Source: Bradyrhizobium sp. LTSP849 (lineage in GTDB: Bacteria; Pseudomonadota; Alphaproteobacteria; Rhizobiales; Xanthobacteraceae). From it: 64,000 nucleotides of DNA. Every line of letters begins with the position of its first letter. Position 1 is the stretch's first letter. The DNA is taken from positions 377,192 through 441,191 of the forward strand of contig NZ_JYMR01000056.1 of assembly GCF_000938255.1 (NCBI RefSeq), in the 5' to 3' direction. The notes under the pieces were generated by a model. It had not been told where the DNA came from, ran no database searches, and saw only the letters and a list, made by a program, of their open reading frames with translations. Below are positions 16,706-26,060 of the stretch, piece by piece. The position numbers were made by a program, and so were the translations under genes.

Positions 16706-17350
16706 ATGGCCAGCATCAAACGCAACGCGCTCGCTCCGTCCGTCGATGAGGCCGTGCTTGCCGCGTTCCGCAAGCTCGCAACGCCCGCGATCAGCGACAA
16801 TCTCGATCGCATGCCGGGCATCGTTGGCCTGCGGCCCTTTCACCAGACCGGGAAGCTCGTCGGCACCGCGCTGACCGTGCAAGTGCGCGCCGGCGACAAC
16901 CTTGCGATTCACCAGGCTCTCAACGAGGCGCGGCCCGGCGACGTCATTGTTGTTGACGGCGGCGGCGACGTCAGCCGTGCTCTCGTCGGCGACATCATGA
17001 AGGCGATCGCGGAGAGCAAGGGCGCAGCTGGATATGTGATCGATGGGGCGATCCGGGATGCCGTCGCGTTCATGACGTCGGATTTTCCTTGCTACGCCCG
17101 AGCGGTGACTCATCGCGGGCCATACAAAGTGGGGCCCGGCGTCATCAACGGACCCGTCTGCGTCGGAGGCTGGACGGTCAACCCGGGAGACGTGGTGGTT
17201 GGTGACGAGGATGGGGTGGTCACGTTCCCGCCGTCTATCGCCCCCTCCCTGATCGAGGCGGTTCGGGCGCAGGAGGCGCGCGAAACCGAGGTCCTCAAGA
17301 TGATCCGTGAAGGACGTTACGACGGCCGCTACGGCAAGCCGCCGGCCTGA
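16706..17350 (+). CDS. RraA/HMG aldolase-family protein
   Basis: A 214-residue member of the RraA superfamily, which includes 4-hydroxy-4-methyl-2-oxoglutarate/4-carboxy-4-hydroxy-2-oxoadipate aldolases and the RNase E inhibitor RraA. The substrate/metal site is visible in GAAGYVIDGAIRDA, with Arg117 and Asp118 as the conserved pair, preceded by VGDIMKAIAESKG. In this context (dehydratase and transporter downstream) an aldolase or decarboxylase acting on a 2-oxo acid is more likely than RraA. The ATG at 16706 has GGAGGAG upstream. Specificity cannot be read from the sequence. Confidence 0.82.
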   Translation: MASIKRNALAPSVDEAVLAAFRKLATPAISDNLDRMPGIVGLRPFHQTGKLVGTALTVQVRAGDNLAIHQALNEARPGDVIVVDGGGDVSRALVGDIMKAIAESKGAAGYVIDGAIRDAVAFMTSDFPCYARAVTHRGPYKVGPGVINGPVCVGGWTVNPGDVVVGDEDGVVTFPPSIAPSLIEAVRAQEARETEVLKMIREGRYDGRYGKPPA

Positions 17351-17443
17351 CGACGCAACAGGTTCTGAACAGCAGCCGGCGAACGTCGCGAGAAGGTGGC
17401 CGGCGTCAAGACGGCGTGCGTCGCGCCGGAGGAGACGACCATC

Positions 17444-18817
17444 GTGAGCTCACAAGCAACAGTTGAAGCGCCAATCGATATCGCAATGCCTCGGCCCGCC
17501 AGGAGCGGCTTCCGTTGGGTTGTTCTGACTCTATGCTTCCTGATCTATCTCGTAGCCGGCGCTGACAGGGCCAATATCGGCGTCGTCATTCCGTATATGA
17601 AAAAGGATTTCGAACTTTCCAATACCGATATCGGCGCGATCGCGAGCCTGTTTTTCTTCGGATACGCGATCATCCAAGTGCCCTTCGGCTTGCTGTATCA
17701 ACGCTACGGCGTGCGATGGATGTTCAGCCTTTCGTTGCTCGCGACGTCGGTCGCGACCCTGTTCATCGGCTACACCGGCAGCGCGTTCCAGCTGAAGGTC
17801 GGCCGCACGGCGCTGGGCTTCGCAGAAGGTCCCATCAACATCGGCATCCTGACGGTGATCAATCGCTGGTTTCCACCCCAGGAGAAGGGCACGGCAACGG
17901 GCGTGTTCATGGCCTCGATCAAGGCTGCTCCGGCCTTGGTGCCGCCGATCTGCGCCTTGATCATCTATTATTTCGGGTGGCGCGAGGTTTTCTACATCTT
18001 TGCGGCGCCGGGTGTCCTGCTTGCCGTGGCGTGGCTGGTGTTGGTCAACGATACGCCACGTGCGAGCCGTTTCTGCTCGGATGCGGAGATCGACCACATC
18101 GAATCGAAGCAGCTGGCAAGTTCGGTCGGAACCAGTGCTTCTGGCCGTACCAAACCGATGCCTCGCCTCGACCGGCTGATCCGCGCCCGCGTCTGCGAGC
18201 CGCTATCGACTACACGGGACGTACTCACCTCGTGGGACATATGGGCGTGCGCGGTTGGCTATTTCTTCATGGTCGGGATCGCCTACGCAATCATGACCTG
18301 GGTGCCGACCTATCTGGTGAACGTAAAGAAATATCCGCTCTTCGCGATGGGGTTCGTCGCTTCCACGCCGTGGATCGGCGCAGTTCTGGGCAACGTGATC
18401 GGCGGTGTTATCTCGGACCGGCTTCTTGGTGGCCGCCGCAAGCCGATGATGCTGCTTACGGCGGCCTCGACCATCGTCACGATGTACGGGCTGATCTATT
18501 CGCCGGCCGACCCCTGGCTGTTGGCGCTGCTGTTCACGGCTACCGGAATACTGCTCAATCTCGGCTACTCGACGTTCCTGGTCTACCCGATGGGGCTCAC
18601 CACCCAGGAGAAGACTCCCCTTGCGGCGGCAATCGTCAACACGGGCGGGTCACTCGGCGGCGCGTTCGCGCCCTTCGTCGTCGGGGTCGTTCTCGACTGG
18701 GCGAGCTGGGATGCCGTGTTCCGCTTCCTGGCATCGACCTCGCTGCTGACGTTCATTGTCGTCCTAACCATGCGCGAGCCGCTGGCAGCACCCTCCGAGC
18801 AGGCGATCAAGGCCTGA
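17444..18817 (+). CDS. MFS transporter, anion:cation symporter type
   Basis: About 457 residues from a GTG at 17444, preceded by GGAGGAGA; a GTG at 17396 would add 16 residues. Twelve hydrophobic segments are visible, starting at GFRWVVLTLCFLIYLVAGAD. ADRANIGVVIPYMKKDFELS is the signature of the ACS family (GudP, tartrate and hexuronate carriers), and the central loop is long and charged. It lies between the RraA-like and IlvD/Edd-like genes, so it probably imports the sugar acid or hydroxy acid they degrade. Substrate unknown. Confidence 0.88.
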   Translation: MSSQATVEAPIDIAMPRPARSGFRWVVLTLCFLIYLVAGADRANIGVVIPYMKKDFELSNTDIGAIASLFFFGYAIIQVPFGLLYQRYGVRWMFSLSLLATSVATLFIGYTGSAFQLKVGRTALGFAEGPINIGILTVINRWFPPQEKGTATGVFMASIKAAPALVPPICALIIYYFGWREVFYIFAAPGVLLAVAWLVLVNDTPRASRFCSDAEIDHIESKQLASSVGTSASGRTKPMPRLDRLIRARVCEPLSTTRDVLTSWDIWACAVGYFFMVGIAYAIMTWVPTYLVNVKKYPLFAMGFVASTPWIGAVLGNVIGGVISDRLLGGRRKPMMLLTAASTIVTMYGLIYSPADPWLLALLFTATGILLNLGYSTFLVYPMGLTTQEKTPLAAAIVNTGGSLGGAFAPFVVGVVLDWASWDAVFRFLASTSLLTFIVVLTMREPLAAPSEQAIKA

Positions 18818-18884
18818 GCACCCAGGCCGAACTAAATCTGCTCGCCGGTTCGGCGGGTGCCTGACCCTCGTTCAAGGAGAGAAC

Positions 18885-20597
18885 ATGTCTGAAGATAGCC
18901 ATCCGGGTCTTTCACGCGGCCTGACAAATTATGGCGACAGCGATTTCGCGCGGTATCTGCGCCTCGCCAATGCCCGCTCGATGGGATACTCGACGTCGAT
19001 GTTGCGCAAGCCGGTGGTGGGCATCGCGTCCACCTACAGCGAGTTCAACAACTGCCACCGCAGCGTGCCGGATCTCGTAAAAGCGGTGAAGCGTGGTGTC
19101 CTGGCAGCCGGCGGGCTGCCGCTCGAGTTTCCGACGATCTCGCTCGGTGAACCCTATCTGAACCCGACCGCGCTGTTCTTCCGAAACCTTATGGCGATGG
19201 ACACGGAGGAGATGGTCCGCGGCCAGCCGATGGATGTGGTCGTGCTCATCGGCGGCTGCGACAAGACCGTACCGGCTCAGCTCATGGGCGCATTGTCGGC
19301 CGGCCTCCCGGCGATACAGTTGGTCACGGGCCCGCAATCCACCAACCGCTGGCGCGGCGAACGCCTCGGCGCGTGCACGGATTGCCGTCGCTTTTGGGGG
19401 CGATTCCGGGCGGGCGAATTAAATCAAGCTGGGATCGACGAGGTGGAGGGCCAACTCGTCGCGACCGCCGGCACTTGCGCGGTGATGGGAACGGCTTCCA
19501 CGATGGCGTCGCTCTCGGAGGCACTCGGTATGATGCTGCCCGGGACTGCTACCATCCCGGCCGTCCATGCCGACCGCCTACGCGCCGCCGAGGCAACCGG
19601 CGCCGCGGCGATGAACCTGCTACGCGCCGGCATCCGCATTGGCGACGTCATTACCGAGAAATCCATCGAGAACGCAATACGCGTGCTGCTCGCCATTGGT
19701 GGTTCCACCAATGCCATCATCCACCTGACCGCCATCGCTGGACGCGCAGGAATCAAGGTCTCGCTCGATCGGATGAACGAGTTGTCCGACACGACGCCTG
19801 TGTTGGTGGATCTGAAGCCTACCGGGCCCTTCTACATGGAAGATCTCCACGAGGCGGGTGGAATCGGCGCAGTGCTGCGCGAGTTGAAGCCGCTTCTTCA
19901 TCTCGACTGCATGACCGTAACAGGTGAAACGCTCGGGCAACGCCTCGCGGCGGAAGCTCAATATGTTGACCGCAACGTCGTCCGCGCCCTCGACGCACCG
20001 CTCCAACCCGTGGGCGGACTTGTGGCCCTGTTCGGCTCGTTGGCACCACGAGGAGCCATCTTAAAGCGGGCGGCGGCGGATCCGGCTCTGTTCGAGAAGG
20101 AGGCTCGCGCCATCGTGTTTACCTCTTTGGAGGACCTCGCGGCGCGGATAGACGATCCAGATCTCGATGTGGAGCCCGACGACTTTCTCGTCTTGCAGAA
20201 TGCCGGGCCGCTCTCTCCCACCGCGATGCCGGAGGCAGGTTACCTGCCGATCCCGCAGAAACTGGCCCGCGCCGGCGTCAAGGATATGGTCCGCATTTCG
20301 GACGCGCGCATGTCGGGAACAGCGTACGGCACGATCGTGCTGCATGTGACACCGGATGCGGCCTCCGGAGGACCTCTCGCCTTCGTCAGGACCGGTGATC
20401 GTATTCGTATTTCAGTGGCGGACCGTCGGATCGATCTGTTGGTGGATGAAGCAGAGCTGGCGCAGCGACGGCAAACTACAAAGCTTGCGGCCTCTGTTCC
20501 ATCGCGAGGCTATGCGCGTCTCTTCCATCGTGAAATTCTTCTGGCAGACGAAGGTTGCGACTTCCGCAGCCTGACGGCGCATCCCACGCGCGATTGA
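18885..20597 (+). CDS. IlvD/Edd-family sugar-acid dehydratase
   Basis: A 570-residue dehydratase of the dihydroxy-acid/aldonate dehydratase family. Three iron-sulfur cysteines are in place: Cys57 (NNCHRS), Cys125 (IGGCDKTVPA) and Cys198 (TAGTCAVMGTA); the phosphate/Mg region follows in AIGGSTNAIIHL. Length matches sugar-acid dehydratases (arabinonate/xylonate type), and IlvD itself is also close. The link with an MFS carrier and an RraA-type aldolase points to a catabolic dehydratase giving a 2-keto-3-deoxy acid rather than to branched-chain synthesis. ATG at 18885 with AAGGAGAG upstream. Confidence 0.86.
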   Translation: MSEDSHPGLSRGLTNYGDSDFARYLRLANARSMGYSTSMLRKPVVGIASTYSEFNNCHRSVPDLVKAVKRGVLAAGGLPLEFPTISLGEPYLNPTALFFRNLMAMDTEEMVRGQPMDVVVLIGGCDKTVPAQLMGALSAGLPAIQLVTGPQSTNRWRGERLGACTDCRRFWGRFRAGELNQAGIDEVEGQLVATAGTCAVMGTASTMASLSEALGMMLPGTATIPAVHADRLRAAEATGAAAMNLLRAGIRIGDVITEKSIENAIRVLLAIGGSTNAIIHLTAIAGRAGIKVSLDRMNELSDTTPVLVDLKPTGPFYMEDLHEAGGIGAVLRELKPLLHLDCMTVTGETLGQRLAAEAQYVDRNVVRALDAPLQPVGGLVALFGSLAPRGAILKRAAADPALFEKEARAIVFTSLEDLAARIDDPDLDVEPDDFLVLQNAGPLSPTAMPEAGYLPIPQKLARAGVKDMVRISDARMSGTAYGTIVLHVTPDAASGGPLAFVRTGDRIRISVADRRIDLLVDEAELAQRRQTTKLAASVPSRGYARLFHREILLADEGCDFRSLTAHPTRD

Positions 20598-20842
20598 CCG
20601 AATTACAGATCCCTCCGAGCGTCGTGAACAGCGCCGGCAGATTTGTCGATGTGCGGATTTGGAGTTGAACACGCAGGGATCTCCGAATGGCACGCCCCCA
20701 TCGCATGGGCCTCGCCGTGGCGGCTGACTAAAGAAGCAGCCACGGCGCCCACAAAAAGAGCTATAGAGCTCTTGTGCAGTTGCTCCGTTTCATCCTAGGT
20801 TTTTCGGCACCGGCAATGATGCCGCGCTCCGGGGACGTCAGG

Positions 20843-21550
20843 ATGATCCAGCTCTTCACGTGGCCGACACCAAATGGCCAGAAGGTGCAGATCATGCTCG
20901 AGGAGATCGGCGCGCCCTACGGCGTCACACCGATCAACATCCTGCGAGGCTCGCAGTTCGCGCCGGATTTCCTCGCGATCAGCCCAAACAACAAGATTCC
21001 CGCCATCACCGACGATGAGGTGCTGCGCGAAGGGATGCCGGTTTCGGTCTTCGAGACCGGCGCAATTCTGCTCTATCTCGCCGAAAAATACGGAAAATTT
21101 CTTCCCGACGATCACATCGGCCGCACCGAGACGCTGGAATGGCTGTTCTTCCAGTGCAGCAGTCTCGGGCCGATGCTGGGGCAGGCCACACATTTCCGGC
21201 GCTATGCCAAGGAGAGCGTCGCCTATGCGGTCGAGCGCTACACTACGGAGGCAACGCGTCTCTATGGTGTGCTGGAGCGGCGGCTTGCCGGGCGCGACTG
21301 GATCGCTGGTGGCGCCTACGGCATCGCCGACATGGCGACGTTTCCCTGGATCTGCCGGCATCGCCGTCAGGGGCAGACGCTGGATGATTTTCCCGCGGTC
21401 AAGGGCTGGCTCGCCAGAGTCTCCGAACGTCCCGCCGTCGGACGCGGCATGGATCTGCTGAAAGACGTCGCGATCGAAACACCGCTCGACGAGCAGGCCC
21501 ACCGGCAGCTGTTTGGCGCAAGCAACGCCGCTGCATCCTCGCAAAGCTGA
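20843..21550 (+). CDS. Glutathione S-transferase, YfcG/Ure2-like
   Basis: About 235 residues from the ATG at 20843; earlier in-frame starts (20774, 20816) would add a tail not seen in the family. The thioredoxin-like N-terminal domain opens IQLFTWPTPNGQKVQIMLEE, with the substrate-binding NNKIPAI and VFETGAILLYLAEKYG, the Ure2/YfcG type pattern with TPNG replacing the usual catalytic Tyr/Ser region. The all-helical C-terminal domain follows (WLFFQCSSLGPMLGQATHF). It begins the long same-strand run to 31 kb. Such enzymes reduce disulfides or act on ring/halide substrates; the actual substrate is unknown. Confidence 0.86.
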   Translation: MIQLFTWPTPNGQKVQIMLEEIGAPYGVTPINILRGSQFAPDFLAISPNNKIPAITDDEVLREGMPVSVFETGAILLYLAEKYGKFLPDDHIGRTETLEWLFFQCSSLGPMLGQATHFRRYAKESVAYAVERYTTEATRLYGVLERRLAGRDWIAGGAYGIADMATFPWICRHRRQGQTLDDFPAVKGWLARVSERPAVGRGMDLLKDVAIETPLDEQAHRQLFGASNAAASSQS

Positions 21551-21559
21551 GGACGAACA

Positions 21560-23356
21560 ATGGAAAGTCTGGCCTCGCAAACGACCCCGGAAACGATCGC
21601 GTCCGCGATCTTCTCGGCCAACAAGCTCGGTAGCGGTCTGATAGCGTTCGAAGCCGCTGATGGAACGATGGTCTCATATCAGGAGAGCCTGCTGGCCGTG
21701 GGCAAGTTGATCGTCTTGCTCCGGAAGCTTGGGCTGACGTCCGCGGACCGGGTCGCCTTCATGGCGCCGAGGGGCCCGCTTGGCGTCATCGGATTTCTCG
21801 CGATCTCCTCGGTGGCGATGTGCTGCCCGCTCAATCCTCGGCTCAAGGCTGACGAGCTCGAGGCCACCATCGAATCGATGCATGTCACGGCGCTGGTCGA
21901 TGTCGGCGCGAATTCCGTGGCGCAGCAGGTGGCCGAAGGGCGCGGCCTGCCCACTCTCAATCTGGCGGCACAGACGCGCGGACTCGAGGTCGATGGTGCG
22001 TCGCTGCGGGCACGTCCGGTCCTGAGCTCCGATCTCGCTGATGTCCCCGACGTCGCGCTGATCATGCAGACCTCCGGCACGACGTCGAAGCCGAAACTGG
22101 TCGCGCTCACGCACAGGAATATCCTCTCCGCCGCCAGCGCGATCCGCGACGCATTCAGTCTGAATGAGGCGGACAGCTGCCTCAATCCTATGCCGCTGCA
22201 TCACGTCCACGGCTTGATCAGCGCCAGCATATCTTCGCTTCTGTCGGGGTCGCGCGTGATCTGCACCGACAATTTCTCGACCGTCGAGTTTGAGCGGATC
22301 CTGCAGTCGCGCCGGCCGAGCTGGTTCACCGCATCGCCGGCGATGCACCTGGCGACGCTGGAGCATTACAAAAATACTGGCCGAGCGCCGCCGCGCGGAT
22401 GCTTGCGTTTCTTCAGGTCGTCGTCGGCGCCACTGCCGGCATCCGCCATCGGCGAACTGGAGCGATTGTTCGACGCCCCGCTGGTCGAGACCTATGGGTT
22501 GACGGAAACGGCCTCGATGATCTGCTCCAATCCGTTGCCGCCGGGCATCCGCAAGCTCGGCTCGGTCGGAATCGCCTTCGGCGCGGACATTCGGATCGGG
22601 GACGAAAGTGGTGACACGCTGCCGGCCCTTGGGAACGGCGAGATCCTGGTGCGCGGCCCGAGCGTCATCACCCATTACGGCGTCAGCGATACGCCGGTGC
22701 CGAACACGTTCTTCAACGACTGGCTGCGCACGGGTGATGTCGGCTACATGGACGAGGACGGCTATCTCTTCATCGTCGGCCGCACCAAGGAACTAATCAA
22801 GCGTGGCGGGCTCTCGATCTATCCCGCGGAAGTCGACAATGCGCTGACGTCGCACCCCGGCGTGGCCGAAGCTGTCGCCTTCTCGATTCCGCATCCGACG
22901 CTGGGCGAAGAACTGGTCGCCGCCGTCGTCGCGCGGGCCGATGCGCGGCCGACCGACGCCGAGCTCCGCGCTCACATCGCCCGGCAGCTCAGCACCTACA
23001 AGGTGCCAGCACGCGTGCTGGTCATCACGGCGATCCCGAAGAACGAGACAGGCAAGATTCTGCGCAGAGAGATGGCGGCCAGTCTGGCGGAGCATTTCCG
23101 CCCGCAAAATGTCGCGCCGCGATCCGCCGTCGAAGCCACCTTGCTCGAGGTCTGGAATCGCGTGATTGATCGAGGCGATTTCGGCGTCACCGACAACGTC
23201 TTCCTGCTTGGCGCGGACCCGCTCAGGGCAGAGCGCTGCGCGGAGATTCTCAAGTCCGCCCATCACCTCGCGGTATCGACGCGCGAGATTATGGCCAACC
23301 CCACGATCGAGCAGCAGGCGGTGCTGCTGTCGTCGAGACTGGTGGCTTCGCTGTGA
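21560..23356 (+). CDS. Acyl-CoA ligase with degenerate carrier-like tail
   Basis: A 598-residue ANL-superfamily adenylating enzyme. Core motifs are the P-loop TSGTTSKPK, YGLTETASM, the Asp motif WLRTGDVGYMDEDGYL, and the C-terminal lysine in PKNETGKILRRE. The best family resemblance is to oxalate/acyl-CoA synthetases. After residue 530 comes a carrier-protein-like domain with DNVFLLGADPLRAERC, where the normal phosphopantetheine serine (GGDSL) is replaced by Pro554, so it cannot be pantetheinylated. The enzyme should activate the imported acid as its CoA ester for the downstream hydratase. The gene starts 9 bases after the GST stop and overlaps the next by GTGA. Confidence 0.85.
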   Translation: MESLASQTTPETIASAIFSANKLGSGLIAFEAADGTMVSYQESLLAVGKLIVLLRKLGLTSADRVAFMAPRGPLGVIGFLAISSVAMCCPLNPRLKADELEATIESMHVTALVDVGANSVAQQVAEGRGLPTLNLAAQTRGLEVDGASLRARPVLSSDLADVPDVALIMQTSGTTSKPKLVALTHRNILSAASAIRDAFSLNEADSCLNPMPLHHVHGLISASISSLLSGSRVICTDNFSTVEFERILQSRRPSWFTASPAMHLATLEHYKNTGRAPPRGCLRFFRSSSAPLPASAIGELERLFDAPLVETYGLTETASMICSNPLPPGIRKLGSVGIAFGADIRIGDESGDTLPALGNGEILVRGPSVITHYGVSDTPVPNTFFNDWLRTGDVGYMDEDGYLFIVGRTKELIKRGGLSIYPAEVDNALTSHPGVAEAVAFSIPHPTLGEELVAAVVARADARPTDAELRAHIARQLSTYKVPARVLVITAIPKNETGKILRREMAASLAEHFRPQNVAPRSAVEATLLEVWNRVIDRGDFGVTDNVFLLGADPLRAERCAEILKSAHHLAVSTREIMANPTIEQQAVLLSSRLVASL

Positions 23357-24144
23357 CGATCACCGCCGCGAGCGCCACGACGACCCGCGAAGGTCCGGTC
23401 CTCATCGTCACCATCACGCGCGTGGAACGCGCCAATGCGCTGCACTCGGCGGCGCATTTCGAGCTGTCGCGGATCTTCGACGCATTCGAGGCGGACCCGA
23501 CCTTGCTGGTGGCGATCATTACAGGCGCGGGTGAGACCTCCTTCAGCGCCGGCAACGATCTAAAAATGCAAGCCGAGGGTGGTCCCATGGAGCGGCCCCC
23601 GACCGGGTTCGCCGGCCTGACCAAGCGCAGCAATCGGACGAAGCCGGTGATTGCCGCGGTGAACGGCGTCGCGCTCGGCGGCGGCTTCGAAATCGTGCTG
23701 GCCTGCGATCTCGCCGTGGCCGCGCCGCATGCGCGCTTCGCGCTGCCCGAGGTGAGGCGAGGTCTGGTTCCTCTGGCCGGCATACATCTGCTGCCGCGCC
23801 AGGTCGGATCGAAAGCGGCCATGGCGATCCTGCTCGCGGGCAAGTGGCTGACGGCATCCGAAGCACTCGCGCTCGGGCTCATCAATGAAATCTCGGCGGA
23901 GAACGGCGCGCTGGATGCGGCGAAGAAGTGGGCCGGGCGCGTCCTGCGGGGATCACCGCAAGCGATCGCCACCTGCCTGGATATCGTCGAGCGCAGCCAG
24001 CGCACCCCGGATGTGCAGGACGCCTTGGACGGAGACTACGAAAGCCTGCGGAGGCTGAGAGCGAGCCCCGATTTTATCGAAGGGCCGAAGGCGTTTTCCG
24101 AGGGGCGGGATCCGGTCTGGTCGCGCGGAAAGGAAACGAACTGA
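23353..24144 (+). CDS. Enoyl-CoA hydratase/isomerase family protein
   Basis: A 263-residue crotonase-fold protein. The oxyanion-hole motifs are FSAGNDLKMQ and AAVNGVALGGGFEIVLACD; the later residue pattern ALPEVRRGLVPLAG carries one acidic residue at the position used by hydratases. The GTG start overlaps the ligase stop, and the stop overlaps the GntR start, so the three are translationally coupled. It presumably acts on the CoA thioester made by the ligase; hydratase, isomerase or hydrolase activity cannot be distinguished. Confidence 0.88.
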   Translation: MTITAASATTTREGPVLIVTITRVERANALHSAAHFELSRIFDAFEADPTLLVAIITGAGETSFSAGNDLKMQAEGGPMERPPTGFAGLTKRSNRTKPVIAAVNGVALGGGFEIVLACDLAVAAPHARFALPEVRRGLVPLAGIHLLPRQVGSKAAMAILLAGKWLTASEALALGLINEISAENGALDAAKKWAGRVLRGSPQAIATCLDIVERSQRTPDVQDALDGDYESLRRLRASPDFIEGPKAFSEGRDPVWSRGKETN

Positions 24145-24965
24145 TGGCGCCGAGCAAAGCGAACGAACAGCCGGATGGGATCCTGCCCGATATCGTCGTA
24201 GCTTTCGACAGGGCGCAGCGAACCGGCCTGCCGAAGGTCGCGCAAATCTGCGATGCGATCTCGAACCTCATCGCATCGGGTAAGATCAAGGAAGGCGCCA
24301 AGCTTCCCGGCGAGCGCGAGCTTTCCGCGGCACTCAAGATCAGCCTCGGAACGGTGCAGAAGGCGCTCAATCTCCTGATGAACGACGGGGAGCTGGTCCG
24401 CGACCATGGCCGCGGAACGTTCGCGAAGGCCAACCGGCACGCCATGCGAGAGCTGTGGCACTATCGCTTTCGCGATACGGCAGGTGCCGGACTGCTGCCG
24501 GTCTATGCCAAGGTCGTGGAGCGCGTGCTTGTCAAGCCGGAGCCGATCCTGACGGCCTCACTGGGTGAGGACGAGCGCGGATATATCCGCATCAGTCGCG
24601 TTATCAACGTCGGCGATCGCTTCACATGCTGGAGCGAAATGTTTCTCTCTGCGACTCGGTTCGACCGGATTCTGACGCTGCCGATTTCTGATGTCGAAAG
24701 CGTCAACCTCAAGCAATTGCTCAACGAGGAATTTAACGTTCCGACCTTGGCTGTGCACCAGACTGCGACGATCCTGAATCCCGGCAAGACCATCTGCAGG
24801 CAGCTCGCAGTCGCCAAAGACTCGCTCTGCCTGCGGCTCCAGGTGATCGCGACGAGCCGCCGCCGCGAGCCGATCACGTTCCAGAAAATCTATGTCCCGC
24901 CGGTCGAATACGAAATGGAGCTGACGGAAGCTCCGTTCGAAACGGCCAAATCGCTAGCGGCATAA
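24144..24965 (+). CDS. GntR-family regulator with UTRA-like domain
   Basis: A 273-residue regulator from the ATG at 24144 (overlapping the previous TGA). The N-terminal winged HTH is clear: ISNLIASGKIKEGAKLPGERELS, then SLGTVQKALNLLMNDGELVR and HGRGTFA. The C-terminal domain (VERVLVKPEPILTASLGEDE, YIRISRVINVGD) resembles the UTRA ligand-binding fold of the HutC type. Being inside the operon, it probably autoregulates the whole cluster in response to the substrate or its CoA ester (inference). No operator could be assigned. Confidence 0.88.
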   Translation: MAPSKANEQPDGILPDIVVAFDRAQRTGLPKVAQICDAISNLIASGKIKEGAKLPGERELSAALKISLGTVQKALNLLMNDGELVRDHGRGTFAKANRHAMRELWHYRFRDTAGAGLLPVYAKVVERVLVKPEPILTASLGEDERGYIRISRVINVGDRFTCWSEMFLSATRFDRILTLPISDVESVNLKQLLNEEFNVPTLAVHQTATILNPGKTICRQLAVAKDSLCLRLQVIATSRRREPITFQKIYVPPVEYEMELTEAPFETAKSLAA

Positions 24966-25004
24966 CCGCCCGCCCCACCGAAACCCAAAAGAAGGACTGC
25001 CAGC

Positions 25005-26060
25005 ATGGTTCGCTCAGGAGGAATGCCCGGCGATGTGTTGGGGCGCGCGATCAGGAGCTTGCGTTCTGTCGTCGGTGCGGCGACGGCGGTCACGCTCGTC
25101 CTGGCCGCGACCGGCGGAAGCGCCAGCGCCGAAACGGCCAAGGTCGTGCTGCAGTTCGGCATCTCCTATCTGCCGCTGTCGGTGATGCAGGCGGAAAATC
25201 TCTGGGAAAAGCGTGCCAAGGAGCTCGGCCTCGATCTCAAGGTGGAATGGCAGAATCTGGGAAATGGTGGCGCGTTGAACGATGCCATCCTGACGGGATC
25301 CGCCGATCTGGCGGCCGGCGGCCTGGCGCCGATGATGAAGCTCTGGGATCGCACGCGCGGCAACGTCAAGGTGCGCGGCATCGCCGCGTTGAATTCGTCG
25401 TCGTTGCTGCTCGTCACCAATCGCCCCGACATCAAGAGCCTGAAGGATTTCAAGCCAGACGATAAAATCGCGCTATCTGTTCCCAAGGTCTCATATCAGG
25501 CCGTGGTGCTGCAGATGGCAGCCGAAGAGCAGTTCGGTAAAGGTCAGTTCGAAAAGCTCGATGCGCAGACGGTGTCCATGAAGCATTCGGACGCCGTGGC
25601 AGCCTTGCTGTCGCCGCGCAGTTCGATCGCAGCCTATTTCGGCAGTTCACCTTACCAGGAAGCCGTGATGAAGCGGCCGGGAATCCAGAAGGTTCTCACC
25701 TCGTTCGATGTGCTGGGAGGCCCCACAACCTTCAGCGCCGTGTGGTCCGCGACCTCCTTCGTCGAGAAACGGCCGGTCGCCTACAAGGCGTTTCTTCTCG
25801 CGCTCGACGATGCGGTCAAACGCATCGCGAACGACAGGCCTGGCGTCGTCGACGACTACATCAAGGTCACGAACACCGAGGAGAGCGAGCGGGAATCCCT
25901 TCTCGCCATCGTCAATGATCCCCAGAATGTCTACACGCTGGTGCCGCAGAACACGGAGAAATTCTCGGAATTTCTAGCGCGGACAGGTTTCCTCGACAAC
26001 AAACCAGTGTCCTGGAAGGATTATTTCTTCCCCGGCATCTATCCACTTGGGGGCAACTGA
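25005..26060 (+). CDS. ABC transporter substrate-binding protein, NMT1/TauA type
   Basis: A 351-residue exported protein. A twin-Arg-free signal peptide of about 43 residues ends at GGSASA before ETAKV. The mature part follows the NMT1/SsuA/TauA pattern (FGISYLPLSVMQAENLWEK, ILTGSADLAAGGLAPMMKLW, and the final FLDNKPVSWKDYFFPGIY), known for alkanesulfonates, thiamin precursors and aromatic acids. SD AGAAGGA precedes the ATG. It overlaps the ATPase gene by one base, so it belongs to the importer encoded next. Ligand unknown. Confidence 0.88.
   Translation: MVRSGGMPGDVLGRAIRSLRSVVGAATAVTLVLAATGGSASAETAKVVLQFGISYLPLSVMQAENLWEKRAKELGLDLKVEWQNLGNGGALNDAILTGSADLAAGGLAPMMKLWDRTRGNVKVRGIAALNSSSLLLVTNRPDIKSLKDFKPDDKIALSVPKVSYQAVVLQMAAEEQFGKGQFEKLDAQTVSMKHSDAVAALLSPRSSIAAYFGSSPYQEAVMKRPGIQKVLTSFDVLGGPTTFSAVWSATSFVEKRPVAYKAFLLALDDAVKRIANDRPGVVDDYIKVTNTEESERESLLAIVNDPQNVYTLVPQNTEKFSEFLARTGFLDNKPVSWKDYFFPGIYPLGGN

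Noticed and set aside
23928..24143. Longer GntR reading starting inside the hydratase gene
   Set aside because: The extra part is the other frame of the crotonase gene; the ATG at 24144 overlaps the stop and matches the family start.
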